Source of the DNA: Halosolutus gelatinilyticus
GTDB taxonomy: Archaea; Halobacteriota; Halobacteria; Halobacteriales; Natrialbaceae
Length of the DNA: 64,000 nt
Reading direction: 5' to 3'
Assembly: GCF_023028105.1 (NCBI RefSeq)
Contig: NZ_CP095491.1
Location: 1,054,001 to 1,118,000 of the forward strand
This document shows, piece after piece, positions 8,775-17,505 of this stretch (the first letter of the stretch is position 1; each line of letters opens with the position of its first letter). A program made the translations under genes and the position numbers. The notes beneath the pieces are model-generated. The model made no database searches and had not been told where the DNA came from. It saw nothing but the letters and a program-made list of their open reading frames with translations.

Positions 8775-8822
8775 ATATAGAGATCCGAGTCAAGATATAT
8801 AGATATTAGCATCGTATTTATG
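8775..8822 (+). promoter_or_regulatory. pst promoter: paired ATATAGA(G/T)AT repeats and TATA-like box
   Basis: Two near-identical decamers, ATATAGAGAT (8775-8784) and ATATAGATAT (8797-8806), are 22 bp apart, two helical turns. They precede TATTTATG (8815-8822), which lies about 28 nt upstream of the pstS ATG. Paired cis elements called P-boxes have been described for Halobacterium pst promoters; whether these are equivalent is inference. Confidence 0.5.
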
Positions 8823-8845
8823 TAAACCGTCCAATCCCCCGAGTG

Positions 8846-9832
8846 ATGACGGACAACCAGTTCGGGCGTTCGGTGGGTACGGTTTCACGACGGACATTCC
8901 TCGCCACGAGCGGGGCCCTGGGAACGGTCGCGATCGCGGGCTGTTCCGAAACCGATGCGAACAACAACGAGAGCGAGGGCGACGGCAGCGGCGGCAGCGA
9001 ACTCTCCGGTGAAGTCCGAATCACGGGTTCGAGCACCGTCTACCCGATCTCGAACCAGATGGCCGAGCGGTTCATGGACGAGAACCCCGAGGTGAACGTC
9101 ACCGTCGACTCGACGGGCAGCGGCGGCGGGTTCCAGAACCACTTCTGCCCCGGCGACTCGGACATCAACGGCGCCTCCCGACCGATCAAGGAGGAGGAGG
9201 AGAGTCAGTGTAGCGACAACGGCGTCACGCCGATCGAGATGCAGGTCGCCGGCGACGCGCTCACGATGGCCGTCAGCAACGACAACGACTGGGTCGACTG
9301 CATGAGCTACGACGAACTGACCCAGATCTGGAAGCGCGACGGCGCCGAGATGTGGTCCGACGTCAATTCCGACTGGCCGGACGAACCGTTCGACCTCTAC
9401 GGCCCGGACACGACCTCGGGCACGTACGACTGGTTCACCGAGAACGTCAGCGACGGCACGCACACGGCCGACCACGAGGGGACCGAGGACGACAACATCA
9501 TCATCGAAGCCCTCCAGCAGAACCCGTACGCGATGGGCTACTTCGGCTACGCCTACTACGCGGAAAACGAGAGCAGCGTGAAGGCCCTCGAAATCAAGAA
9601 GGAAGAGGGCGGCGACTGCGTCGCACCGAGCCTCCAGGCCGCCAGCAACGGCGACTACCCGATGGCCCGACCGCTGTTCATCTACCCCTCGGAGGAGGCC
9701 CTCGAGCGCGAGGAGGTGCAGGCGTTCGTCGAGTTCTACATCGAGAACACCTCGAAGGACTGGATCGCCGACGAGGTCGGCTACGTGCCGGCCAACGACG
9801 ATCTCGTCCAGGAGAACCTCGACAAGATCTGA
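8846..9832 (+). CDS. pstS: PstS phosphate-binding lipoprotein
   Basis: 328 aa. ATG 8846 follows the TATA-like box by about 28 nt; the GTG directly upstream is less likely. The signal SRRTFLATSGALGTVAIAGC has a twin-arginine pair (R15-R16) and a lipobox Cys (C33), so the protein is probably Tat-exported and lipid-anchored. An Asn/Gly/Ser/Glu-rich linker follows. The mature protein has the hallmark ITGSSTVYPI near its start and TSGTYDWF in the middle, both contributing to phosphate binding in the PstS family. It is the first gene of a tight pst operon and supplies phosphate to PstC/PstA. Confidence 0.93.
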   Translation: MTDNQFGRSVGTVSRRTFLATSGALGTVAIAGCSETDANNNESEGDGSGGSELSGEVRITGSSTVYPISNQMAERFMDENPEVNVTVDSTGSGGGFQNHFCPGDSDINGASRPIKEEEESQCSDNGVTPIEMQVAGDALTMAVSNDNDWVDCMSYDELTQIWKRDGAEMWSDVNSDWPDEPFDLYGPDTTSGTYDWFTENVSDGTHTADHEGTEDDNIIIEALQQNPYAMGYFGYAYYAENESSVKALEIKKEEGGDCVAPSLQAASNGDYPMARPLFIYPSEEALEREEVQAFVEFYIENTSKDWIADEVGYVPANDDLVQENLDKI

Positions 9833-9869
9833 TCGGGACCCATCGACCGTTCGAACCGTTATCGAGTTG

Positions 9870-9874
9870 TTTTT
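9870..9874 (+). terminator. T5 tract between pstS and pstC, possible partial terminator
   Basis: The 87-nt gap between pstS and pstC is T-rich (TTGTTTTTCGATTATTTCG), unlike the nearly gapless joints further down the operon. A leaky archaeal terminator here would give more binding protein than permease, as usual for such systems. This is inference from base composition. Confidence 0.35.
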
Positions 9875-9919
9875 CGATTATTTCGTAATGACAACCCACA
9901 CCCACGTTACATTCCTGAA

Positions 9920-10858
9920 ATGAGTACCGAATCGACGACCCCCGACCTGACCAGATCGAGGCGCGGAGAAACCACGATAGAACGACTGTACAAGTGGGCG
10001 CTGTTCGGCTGTGCCGCGCTGACGGTGTTCGTGACGGGCGCGATCATCGTCACGCTGACCGCCGACGCCGTCAAGTTCTTCGAGGAGGTCGACGCCTTCG
10101 AGTTTCTGACCGGAACGGTCTGGAAACCCTCGAGCCGCCAGGAGTTCGGCGTCCTCCCGCTGGTGACCGCGACGCTCACCGTGACGATCATCTCGGCACT
10201 GGTCGCCATCCCGATCGGGACGGCCGCGGCGGTCTTCCTGAGCGAGTACGCGAGCGACCGAATGCGATCGGTGCTCAAGCCCTCGCTCGAGGTTCTCGCG
10301 GGGATTCCGACCGTCGTCTACGGCTACCTGGCGCTCGTCTACCTGACGCCCTGGCTTCGCGCGGCCGGCGCGCCGCTGAACTTCCAGAACCTGCTCAGCG
10401 CCTCGATCATGGTGGGCATCCTGATCATCCCGATGGTCTCGTCGCTGTCGGAGGACGCGATGAGCGCCGTCCCGGACGAACTCCGACAGGCCGGGTACGG
10501 CCTCGGGGCAACCAAGTACGAGGTGTCGACCGACATCGTCATCCCGGCCGCCGCCTCCGGCATCTTTTCGTCGTACATCCTCGCGATCTCGCGAGCGATC
10601 GGCGAGACGATGGTCGTCGTGGTGGCCGGCGGGATGAGCGCACGGATGCTCGACACGTCGAATCCGTTCGCTCACGTCTTCGAATCGGGAGAGACGATGA
10701 CCGCCGCGATGGTCCACGCCGTCTCGAGCGACGCGGTCGGGGGGACCCCGGAGTACTATGCGATGTTCGCGATCGGGTTGACCCTGTTCTCCATCACGTT
10801 CGCGATGAACCTGATCAGCAATCGAATCGCCGCACGCTACAAGGAGGACTACCAATGA
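9920..10858 (+). CDS. pstC: PstC phosphate ABC transporter permease
   Basis: 312 aa with about six transmembrane helices. The family sequences LAGIPTVVYGYLAL and the EAA-like loop ELRQAGYGLGATKYEVS are present, followed by AISRAIGETMVVV. The EAA loop contacts the ATPase PstB. The stop overlaps the ATG of a 20-codon mini-ORF (ATGA, 10855-10858) that leads into pstA. It forms the membrane channel together with PstA. Confidence 0.92.
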   Translation: MSTESTTPDLTRSRRGETTIERLYKWALFGCAALTVFVTGAIIVTLTADAVKFFEEVDAFEFLTGTVWKPSSRQEFGVLPLVTATLTVTIISALVAIPIGTAAAVFLSEYASDRMRSVLKPSLEVLAGIPTVVYGYLALVYLTPWLRAAGAPLNFQNLLSASIMVGILIIPMVSSLSEDAMSAVPDELRQAGYGLGATKYEVSTDIVIPAAASGIFSSYILAISRAIGETMVVVVAGGMSARMLDTSNPFAHVFESGETMTAAMVHAVSSDAVGGTPEYYAMFAIGLTLFSITFAMNLISNRIAARYKEDYQ

Positions 10859-10917
10859 GAGCTGATCGCCGACCCGCGACGGAATCGGCGGACCCGACGA
10901 CGGAGGTGCGTCACTGA
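10855..10917 (+). other. 20-codon mini-ORF bridging pstC and pstA
   Basis: ATG at 10855 overlaps the pstC stop as ATGA. The frame encodes MRADRRPATESADPTTEVRH and ends in TGA at 10915-10917, whose A starts the pstA ATG (TGATG). The frame differs from both neighbours. It may serve only to carry ribosomes from pstC to pstA by termination-reinitiation; a functional peptide is not supported. Confidence 0.35.
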
Positions 10918-12632
10918 TGGCGACGGCGGACGAGCGAACCCGGCAGTGGTTCGGTTCCGAGGGCCAGATCAGCCAGCTTCGGGGAGCGGTGTTCAAGTAC
11001 TCCTGTCTCGGCGCGACGCTGCTCGCGCTCGCGCTGGTGTTTGTGTTCCTCCTGTACGTGGCCAACGACGCTATCCAGCCGGCGTCGGCCTCGACGGGCT
11101 GGCTGCTGACGGTCGCCGCGACGATCGTCCTGCCCGCGATCCTGCTGGCCGCCTACTACTACTTCCGCGACACGCGGGCGGGAGAGGTGGCCTACATCTC
11201 GTTCGGCCTGCCGATCGTGGCGACGCTGCTCGCGGGCGGCGCGCTCGTCGTCTTCAGACACGTCGTCAGCCCGCACGAGTGGTTCGCGCTGGTTATCGCG
11301 ACGGGCGTCGCGTACGGCGGTATCACACTTCACGCCCGGGAGCGGGGCGCCGCGTCGGCCCTGGAGCAGTTCGCGGTCAGGGTCGGCGTTCCGATTCTCG
11401 CCGTCGTCGGCGTACCCGGGTTCGCCGTCGACCGGACGATCTCGACGCCGATCCTCGGACAGGAACTGTTCCACCTGTCGTTTTCGGTTCCGACCGTGCT
11501 GCCGAGCCTGCGGGGGCTCATCCTCTCGCTGCCGATGTTGCCGATGGACTGGCTCTCGCTGTTGCTGGCGTTCACGCTCCCGGTCGCCGCCGTCGCGGCG
11601 CTGCGCGTCCGGGCCGTTCGAGAGAGCGCTCGGGACGCGGAGCTCGTCGCCGGCCTCATCGTCGGCGTGGCCGCGGTCGGGTTCGTCGCAGCACCGCTGG
11701 TCGGCGTCGTCGCGACGACGTGGGTGATCGTCGCGACGGTCGTCGTCGCCCCGATCGTCCTGTACCTCGAGTCCGTTCTTCGACGGGGCGAAGGGGTCGC
11801 CGGCCTGGCGTTCCCGCTCGTCGTCGGCGGCGGCGCGATCGTCGCCGCACTCGTCGTCCAGACGCTCGGTTACGCCGGCCCCGACCTCTGGCTCGACTGG
11901 CAGTTCCTGACCGACAACGCCAGCGTGAACCCGGAGGACGCGGGGATCTACCCCGCCCTCGTCGGGTCGATAATGATCCTGATCGTCGTCGCCGTCGTCG
12001 CGTTCCCGATCGGCGTCGGCGCCGCGATCTACCTCGAGGAGTACGCCCCCAGTCAGGGCCGCGGGAGTAAACTCGTCGAACTCATCGAGATCAACATCGC
12101 CAACCTCGCGGGCGTTCCGTCGGTGGTCTACGGCGTCCTCGGTCTCGCGGTGTTCGTCCGCGGGGTCGGGCTGTCGTCCGGGATCGTCATCGTCGGCGGG
12201 CTAACCGTCGCGTTGCTGATCTTGCCGATCGTCATCGTCTCCGCCCAGGAGGCGATCCGCGCGGTTCCCGATTCGCTGCGCCGGGCCTCCTACGGCATGG
12301 GCGCGACGAAGTGGCAGACCGTCCGCAGCGTCGTCCTGCCGCGGGCGGCGCCCGGGATCCTCACCGGGACGATCCTCGCGCTCGGCCGCGCGATCGGCGA
12401 GACGGCGCCCCTGTTGATGATCGCGATCGCGGCCGTCGTCCGCCTCTCGCCGGACTCGTTTTTCAGCCTGACCGGCGCGATGCCGCGACAGATCTTCACC
12501 TGGTCGACGGAGATCAAGCCCGAGTTCCGCTACGGCGTCCTCGCGGCGGGGGTCGTCACGCTGCTCGTCGTGATGCTGATGATGAACGGGACGGCGATCG
12601 CCCTTCGAAATAGGTACCAGCGACAGGAGTGA
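10917..12632 (+). CDS. pstA: PstA phosphate permease with large N-terminal membrane extension
   Basis: 571 aa, about twice the length of typical bacterial PstA (near 280-300 aa). Residues about 340-571 form the permease domain: NLAGVPSVVYGVLGL, EAA loop SLRRASYGMGATKWQTV, and ALGRAIGETAPLLM. Residues about 25-330 add roughly eight extra hydrophobic helices with no recognised domain. The start overlaps the upstream mini-ORF stop. pstB follows after three bases. The permease function is secure; the role of the extension is unknown. Confidence 0.9.
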   Translation: MATADERTRQWFGSEGQISQLRGAVFKYSCLGATLLALALVFVFLLYVANDAIQPASASTGWLLTVAATIVLPAILLAAYYYFRDTRAGEVAYISFGLPIVATLLAGGALVVFRHVVSPHEWFALVIATGVAYGGITLHARERGAASALEQFAVRVGVPILAVVGVPGFAVDRTISTPILGQELFHLSFSVPTVLPSLRGLILSLPMLPMDWLSLLLAFTLPVAAVAALRVRAVRESARDAELVAGLIVGVAAVGFVAAPLVGVVATTWVIVATVVVAPIVLYLESVLRRGEGVAGLAFPLVVGGGAIVAALVVQTLGYAGPDLWLDWQFLTDNASVNPEDAGIYPALVGSIMILIVVAVVAFPIGVGAAIYLEEYAPSQGRGSKLVELIEINIANLAGVPSVVYGVLGLAVFVRGVGLSSGIVIVGGLTVALLILPIVIVSAQEAIRAVPDSLRRASYGMGATKWQTVRSVVLPRAAPGILTGTILALGRAIGETAPLLMIAIAAVVRLSPDSFFSLTGAMPRQIFTWSTEIKPEFRYGVLAAGVVTLLVVMLMMNGTAIALRNRYQRQE

Positions 12633-12635
12633 GCC

Positions 12636-13556
12636 ATGAGCTACGACACCACACCCGAAACCGACACCAGCACCGAATCGCGACCGGATCGCGACGAATC
12701 CGACGGCGAGCAGACCGGCGCCGCCGGGGCGACCGCGGACGAGTCGCTGCTCAGCACGTCGATCGAGGTCGACGATCGCAGACGGCCCGTCACCGACGGG
12801 ACGCCCATCATCGAGACCCGCGACCTCGACGTCTACTACGGCGACGAGCGGGCCCTCCGAGGCGTCGAGATGGCCATTCCGGAGAACCGGGTGACGGCGC
12901 TGATCGGCCCCTCGGGCTGCGGCAAGTCGACGTTCCTGCGGTCGATCAACCGGATGAACGACCTCATCGACGTCGCCAGGGTCGACGGCGTCATCGAGTT
13001 CGACGGGAAGAACGTCTACGACGGGGACGTCGACCCCGTCGCCCTGCGGCGGAAGATCGGGATGGTCTTCCAGAAACCCAATCCGTTTCCGAAGTCGATC
13101 TACGACAACGTCGCCTACGGGCTGAAGGTCCAGGGGCTCGCCGACGCGATCGACCTCGACGCCGCCGTCGAACGCGCGCTGAAAAACGCCGCGCTGTGGG
13201 ACGAGGTCGCCGAGCAGCTCGACAAGTCGGCGCTCGATCTCTCCGGCGGCCAGCAACAGCGCCTCTGTATCGCCCGCGCGATCGCCCCCGATCCCGAGGT
13301 CATCCTGATGGACGAGCCGGCGTCGGCGCTCGATCCGATCGCCACCTCGAAGATCGAGGACCTCATCGACGACCTCTCCGAGGAGTACACGGTCGTGATC
13401 GTCACGCACAACATGCAGCAGGCGGCCCGCATCTCCGATAAGACCGCCGTCTTCCTCACCGGCGGCGAACTCGTCGAGTTCGACGACACCGCGAAAATCT
13501 TCGAGAATCCCGAGAACGATCGCGTCGAGGACTACATCACCGGCAAGTTCGGCTAA
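12636..13556 (+). CDS. pstB: PstB phosphate ABC transporter ATPase
   Basis: 306 aa. Walker [10 protein letters not shown] is near residues 91-99, the signature is LSGGQQQRL, Walker B is [13 protein letters not shown], and the switch His is in VTHNMQQ. The family hallmark [11 protein letters not shown] is present. The first 50 or so residues form an acidic, low-complexity tail not seen in bacterial PstB. It energises PstC/PstA and, in the general PHO scheme, relays transporter state to PhoU. phoU starts 3 nt after the stop. Confidence 0.94.
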   Translation: MSYDTTPETDTSTESRPDRDESDGEQTGAAGATADESLLSTSIEVDDRRRPVTDGTPIIETRDLDVYYGDERALRGVEMAIPENRVTALIGPSGCGKSTFLRSINRMNDLIDVARVDGVIEFDGKNVYDGDVDPVALRRKIGMVFQKPNPFPKSIYDNVAYGLKVQGLADAIDLDAAVERALKNAALWDEVAEQLDKSALDLSGGQQQRLCIARAIAPDPEVILMDEPASALDPIATSKIEDLIDDLSEEYTVVIVTHNMQQAARISDKTAVFLTGGELVEFDDTAKIFENPENDRVEDYITGKFG

Positions 13557-13558
13557 CC

Positions 13559-14218
13559 ATGTCACGAACCGAATATCAACGCCAGCTCGAACGACTGCGC
13601 GGGGACGTACTCGAGATGAGCGACGTCGTCTGCGACCGGCTCCGACGCGCGCTCGAGGCGTACGAGACGAAAGACGACGACCTCGCGGCGCGGGTCATCG
13701 ACGGAGATCACGAGATCAACCGGCAGTATCTCGACCTCGAGCAGGACTGCATCGAGTTGCTCGCGCTCCAGCAACCGGTCGCCGGGGACCTGCGCTTTAT
13801 CGCCGCCTCGTTCAAGATCATCACCGATCTGGAGCGGATCGGCGACCTTGCCGTCAACCTGGCCGAGTACACCCGGCGGGCCGAACGGGACCGCTACCCG
13901 GACGTCGACGTCGCGCACATCGGCGCCGAAACGGTCACGATGGTCGAGGAGGCCGTGCGAGCGTACGCCGACGACGACGGCGCCGCGACGCACGACATCG
14001 CCGCGATGGACGACGAGATCGACGCGCAGTGCGAACGGGCGAGTCGGATCGTGGTCCGCGACCTCATGGACGCCGAGACCGACGACGACGAGCTCCTCGA
14101 AGATGTCTCCCGGCTGTTGCTGGCGCTCCGGGACGTCGAACGGGTCGGGGACCACGCGGTCAACATCGCCGCTCGGACGCTGTACATGGTCGAGAACGAC
14201 GACGAACTGATCTACTGA
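13559..14218 (+). CDS. phoU: PhoU phosphate signalling protein
   Basis: 219 aa, all helical, with two PhoU repeats. Metal-coordinating E/D-xxx-D patterns are visible in DLERIGDLAVNLAEY (first repeat) and DVERVGDHAVNIAART (second repeat). It lacks the AbrB-type N terminus of the flanking regulators, so it is the canonical PhoU that couples PstSCAB to regulation. TGA overlaps the next ATG as TGATG (14216-14220), indicating translational coupling to the AbrB-PhoU gene. Confidence 0.93.
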   Translation: MSRTEYQRQLERLRGDVLEMSDVVCDRLRRALEAYETKDDDLAARVIDGDHEINRQYLDLEQDCIELLALQQPVAGDLRFIAASFKIITDLERIGDLAVNLAEYTRRAERDRYPDVDVAHIGAETVTMVEEAVRAYADDDGAATHDIAAMDDEIDAQCERASRIVVRDLMDAETDDDELLEDVSRLLLALRDVERVGDHAVNIAARTLYMVENDDELIY

Positions 14219-15222
14219 TGACCCAACGCGCGCTGTCGAACGGGGCGCTCGATCCGGTCGAGCGGAAGGTGCAACTCGCCGGAAACTCGACGTTCGTCGT
14301 CTCCCTGCCGAAGGACTGGGCAATCGAGCAGGGACTCGAATCCGGCATGTCGATGTACCTCTATCCGCACGAGGATCGACTGGTCGCCGCGACCGAGACG
14401 GTATCGACGCGAGAGCGAACCGCGACCGTCGACGCCGGCACCGTCCCGGCGGAGACGGCGGTGCGACGCGTCAGGAGCGCGTACGCGATCGGCTGCGACC
14501 GGATCACCGTGACCGGCCTCGACGACGCCGACTCGCGGCTCCGGCGGCGGCTCGAACGAACGGTCACCCGACTCATCGGGACCGCGATTCAGGAGGATAC
14601 CGGCGATCGTCTCGTGATCGCGAACCTGCTCGACAGCAGCGAGGTGTCGCTGCCCCAGACGGTCGCGCAGACCCAGCAACTCGCGCTCGAACTGTACGAC
14701 GACGCCATCGATGCCGTCCTGACGGACGATCCCGATCTCGCACGCCGCGTGATCGATCGGGACGACGACGTCGATCGACTGGTCGCGTTCGTCAGCCGCG
14801 GCTTCCACCGCGGGCTGGAGAACGTCCACGAGATCGAACGGCTCGGAACGGATCGGCTGTCCGCGTTTCGCCACTACCGGATCGCGCGACAGCTCGAACG
14901 GATCGCCGATCACGCCGCGGGGATCGCGACGGTGGCGACGAGACAGTCGAGGCCGCCGGGCCGGGCGCTCGCCGATCGGCTCGAGGCGGTCGCGACCGAC
15001 GCGCGGACCGTCGTCGACCGGTCCGTATCCGGCGACCCCGATCGGGCGTGCGAGACGATGAACGATCTTCGCGAGGCGATCGCCCGACTCGACCGGGAGC
15101 TCGCCGACGGGACCGACGCGAACGCGTACCTGTACGGGGCGCTCCTCCGTCGAATCCGGCGAACCGCCGAGCACGGGATCGCCGTCGCCGACGCGACGAG
15201 CGAATCGTGGATCGAGAACTGA
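14218..15222 (+). CDS. Second AbrB/SpoVT-PhoU-type regulator
   Basis: 334 aa from ATG 14218, overlapping the phoU stop. The N terminus reads VQLAGNSTFVVSLPKDWAIE, the same AbrB-like DNA-binding fold as in the divergent regulator (there VTGGSTFTVSLPKTWATE). PhoU-like repeats follow, with DRDDDVDRLVAFVSR and ARQLERIADHAAGIATVA. Both repeats are recognisable but diverged from the paralogue. As last gene of the pst operon it would be autoregulated with transport, while the paralogue has its own promoter. Confidence 0.86.
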   Translation: MTQRALSNGALDPVERKVQLAGNSTFVVSLPKDWAIEQGLESGMSMYLYPHEDRLVAATETVSTRERTATVDAGTVPAETAVRRVRSAYAIGCDRITVTGLDDADSRLRRRLERTVTRLIGTAIQEDTGDRLVIANLLDSSEVSLPQTVAQTQQLALELYDDAIDAVLTDDPDLARRVIDRDDDVDRLVAFVSRGFHRGLENVHEIERLGTDRLSAFRHYRIARQLERIADHAAGIATVATRQSRPPGRALADRLEAVATDARTVVDRSVSGDPDRACETMNDLREAIARLDRELADGTDANAYLYGALLRRIRRTAEHGIAVADATSESWIEN

Positions 15223-15278
15223 GCCCGGTCGCGCTCGTGCCTCGCGGAAGCGGCGTCGAGACGCCGTCGATCGACTGC

Positions 15279-15284
15279 AAAAAA
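15279..15284 (-). terminator. T6 tract downstream of phoX, next to a palindrome
   Basis: On the minus strand six T residues lie about 63 nt after the phoX stop. The perfect palindrome GGCGTC-GA-GACGCC occupies 15252-15265 just beyond. The region separates two convergent operons, so a terminator is expected for either strand. Confidence 0.4.
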
Positions 15285-15346
15285 GCGGCGTCGGGGGCGG
15301 CGGAGACGGGTCGTTCCGACGATCGCCGCGGTCGCGGCGCCGGCGG

Positions 15347-17473
15347 TTACCGGTCGTGGTCCCGGCCCCACCACCGATCGCGGTCGGACCGGCCTCGCGA
15401 TCGACTGCGGCCGGATCGGCCCCGCGATCGACCGGGTTTCGGCCACCGTCCCCATCCCGGCGGCTCGTAGACCCACAGGTTGTCGTTGGAGTAGCTCCGC
15501 CGGAGCGGGGAGTTGTCCTCGCAGAGGAGCACGCGCCCGTCCGGGAGCACCATCACGTTGTCGATGTTGATGATCGCGTCGTCGGCGACGCTGGCGGGAT
15601 CGGCGGCGTCGGCGCCGACGACCATCGGTTCGAGCCGGGAGATGTCGTAGTCGGCTTCGAGCTCGGCTCGGTAGACGACGCCGCCGTCGACGCGCTCCAT
15701 CCGGAGGTCGCCCCCGTCGTCGGTCATCCCGTCGTTCAGCTCGGAGATGCCGACGTACAGGTAGTCGCCGGGCTGGGCGTCGTCGATCGTGTCGCTCCCT
15801 TCGGCCTTGCGGAACTCGATGGTCGCGCCGACCTCCTTCGCCGCCGCGCGCGTCTCCAGGAAGGGGACCCGCCGGAGGTCCTCGTCGACGCCGTCCGGAC
15901 CGTACTGCTCGTACTGCTCGGCCCACTCGACGACCTCCTCGTCGGTGACGTAGTCGCGGTTGCCGTGTTTCGCGACCTCGCGGTCGGCCTCCTCGAGTGC
16001 GGCCTCCAGGTCGTCCGTCCAATCGGTCTCGGCGTGCGTCTCGAGGTAGTCGACCTGCGTGACGTCGTCGTAGTCGGCGATCCAGGATTCGACCTCGGCG
16101 TTCGTCGCGGTGCCGAGTTCGATCCAGTCGATCTCCAGGTTGACCGCGATCGGCGGCAGGTTCATGGCCGCCTGCTTGTTGGTAACCTCGATCGCGTACA
16201 GCGTGCCGCGGACGTCCGTCCGATCGTCGTAGCTGGGGATCGGCTCCTCGGCGACGAACTTGTAGATGCCCTTGTTCGCCCCGTCTGAGGTGAGGTACAC
16301 CGTTCGCTCGTCGGGCGTGACCTCGGGACACTCCCAGGCCGCCCGGCCCCAGGTGTAGTGTTTGACCGGCGTCGGTTCGTCGGCCGTCGGTTCCGTGATC
16401 TCGACGCAGTAGCCCGTCCGGTACGGGTTGGGGTAGCCGTTGCCGATCGGTTCGCGCGTGTTCTCGCCGTCCACCTGGTCGACCGGCTCGGCGCCGAGGT
16501 GGTACGCGAGCATCTCCAGGCCGCTGAGCGCCCACGATCCCTGGAGAGACCAGCTCTCCTCGCCGAACAGGTCGTCGAGCGAGTTCTGAATTTCGGACGG
16601 GTTCGGCCGGTTGAAAAACGCTCGCGCGCCGCGGAGACCGACGCCCGATCCCGCCTCGACGATGTCGGAGACGGTCGCCGGCCCGGAGACGCGCGTGTGG
16701 ACGTAGTCCTCCTCGGCGGAGATCGGGTTCCCCCACGGCGCGAGGTCGCCGTAGCAGTTGATCCGAGTGCCGCCGAGGTTCCGGAACGCCTCCGTGTTCT
16801 CCAGGTTCATCGCGTTGTCGAGATCGACCTCCCAGCCGTCCTCGCTCCGCCGGATCGGCGTCCGGACGATGCTTCCGGGGCTGGTCTCGACGTTCGTAAA
16901 GAGGTAGCCCTCGAGGCCGTCCTCGTCGGTCGGGACGAGAAAGTTCATGTCCGGGTTGCTGCCGAAGGCGCCGTATCGGGTGCCGGCGAACTCGGCGACC
17001 GGCGTCCCGTCGGGCGTCTCCGGGTGCCCCCACATCGAGGACCCGCCCTCGATCGGGTCGCCGTTCCGGACGAGGAGTTCGTACTCGGCGCCGGCGACGC
17101 GGACCCGTTGCTGTTCCTCGTTCGTCCGCGGCGGTTCCAGTTCCTCGAACTCGTCGTTTCGCCCGTTGTACTCGAAGCGGTGGCCGGCCAACCAGCCGAC
17201 GCCCGCGGTCCCGAACGGCTCGGGGTTATCGGTGCTGGGGTGCTGGAGACTGAACAGCATCTCGCCGTTGTCGAACACGAACGGTCCGGTAACCTCCGCT
17301 CCGAGCGCGGTGTGGGCCAGCCGACCGATCCGGCCCTTGACCACGGGTGCACCGCCCGTCGGCGGGTCCTCCCACTCCTCGTCGCCCCGCGCGCTCGCGG
17401 TTCCGACGAAGCCGGAACCGATCGCCGACGCGACCGACGTCTCGATCAGCGTTCGCCTGGTAAATTCCACCAT
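15347..17473 (-). CDS. phoX: PhoX/DUF839-family secreted phosphatase-like protein
   Basis: 708 aa. The N terminus MVEFTRRTLIETSVASAIGS is a Tat signal (TRRTL) with an AxA-type cleavage site (ASA) before GDEEWED. The body matches the DUF839/PhoX beta-propeller family: GYPNPYRTGYCVEI, YTWGRAAWECPEV, YLTSDGANKGIYKFV and NIDNVMVLPDGRVLLCEDN. PhoX enzymes are Ca/Fe-dependent alkaline phosphatases; I did not verify every metal ligand. The C terminus is an unusual basic tail rich in Arg-Ser/Gly repeats (about 30 residues). The operator-like palindrome upstream and the adjacent pst operon point to phosphate-starvation control. Confidence 0.82.
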   Translation of the reverse strand: MVEFTRRTLIETSVASAIGSGFVGTASARGDEEWEDPPTGGAPVVKGRIGRLAHTALGAEVTGPFVFDNGEMLFSLQHPSTDNPEPFGTAGVGWLAGHRFEYNGRNDEFEELEPPRTNEEQQRVRVAGAEYELLVRNGDPIEGGSSMWGHPETPDGTPVAEFAGTRYGAFGSNPDMNFLVPTDEDGLEGYLFTNVETSPGSIVRTPIRRSEDGWEVDLDNAMNLENTEAFRNLGGTRINCYGDLAPWGNPISAEEDYVHTRVSGPATVSDIVEAGSGVGLRGARAFFNRPNPSEIQNSLDDLFGEESWSLQGSWALSGLEMLAYHLGAEPVDQVDGENTREPIGNGYPNPYRTGYCVEITEPTADEPTPVKHYTWGRAAWECPEVTPDERTVYLTSDGANKGIYKFVAEEPIPSYDDRTDVRGTLYAIEVTNKQAAMNLPPIAVNLEIDWIELGTATNAEVESWIADYDDVTQVDYLETHAETDWTDDLEAALEEADREVAKHGNRDYVTDEEVVEWAEQYEQYGPDGVDEDLRRVPFLETRAAAKEVGATIEFRKAEGSDTIDDAQPGDYLYVGISELNDGMTDDGGDLRMERVDGGVVYRAELEADYDISRLEPMVVGADAADPASVADDAIINIDNVMVLPDGRVLLCEDNSPLRRSYSNDNLWVYEPPGWGRWPKPGRSRGRSGRSRSRGRSDRDRWWGRDHDR

Positions 17474-17505
17474 GCAAGCGGAGACCCACTAGCCCCGGAT
17501 ATCAA

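Larger units (their letters stand above)
8206..8845. other. 640-nt control region between the phoU-like regulator and pstS
   Basis: No convincing gene is present; the frames open here encode Arg-rich non-acidic strings. The ends are AT-rich and contain TATA-like strips for both divergent genes. A further isolated TATA-like strip (TCTATATATA, 8358-8367) sits inside, far from either start. Symmetric elements lie at 8267-8279 (AACGT-TAT-ACGTT) and 8734-8749. The central 8390-8730 stretch is GC-rich with nothing I can name; it could be a long leader or a non-coding RNA. Confidence 0.55.

Noticed and set aside
8359-8793. 144-codon minus-strand frame in the pst control region
   Set aside because: Arg/Ser-rich, no motif, and it would cover the operator-like repeats; treated as non-coding.
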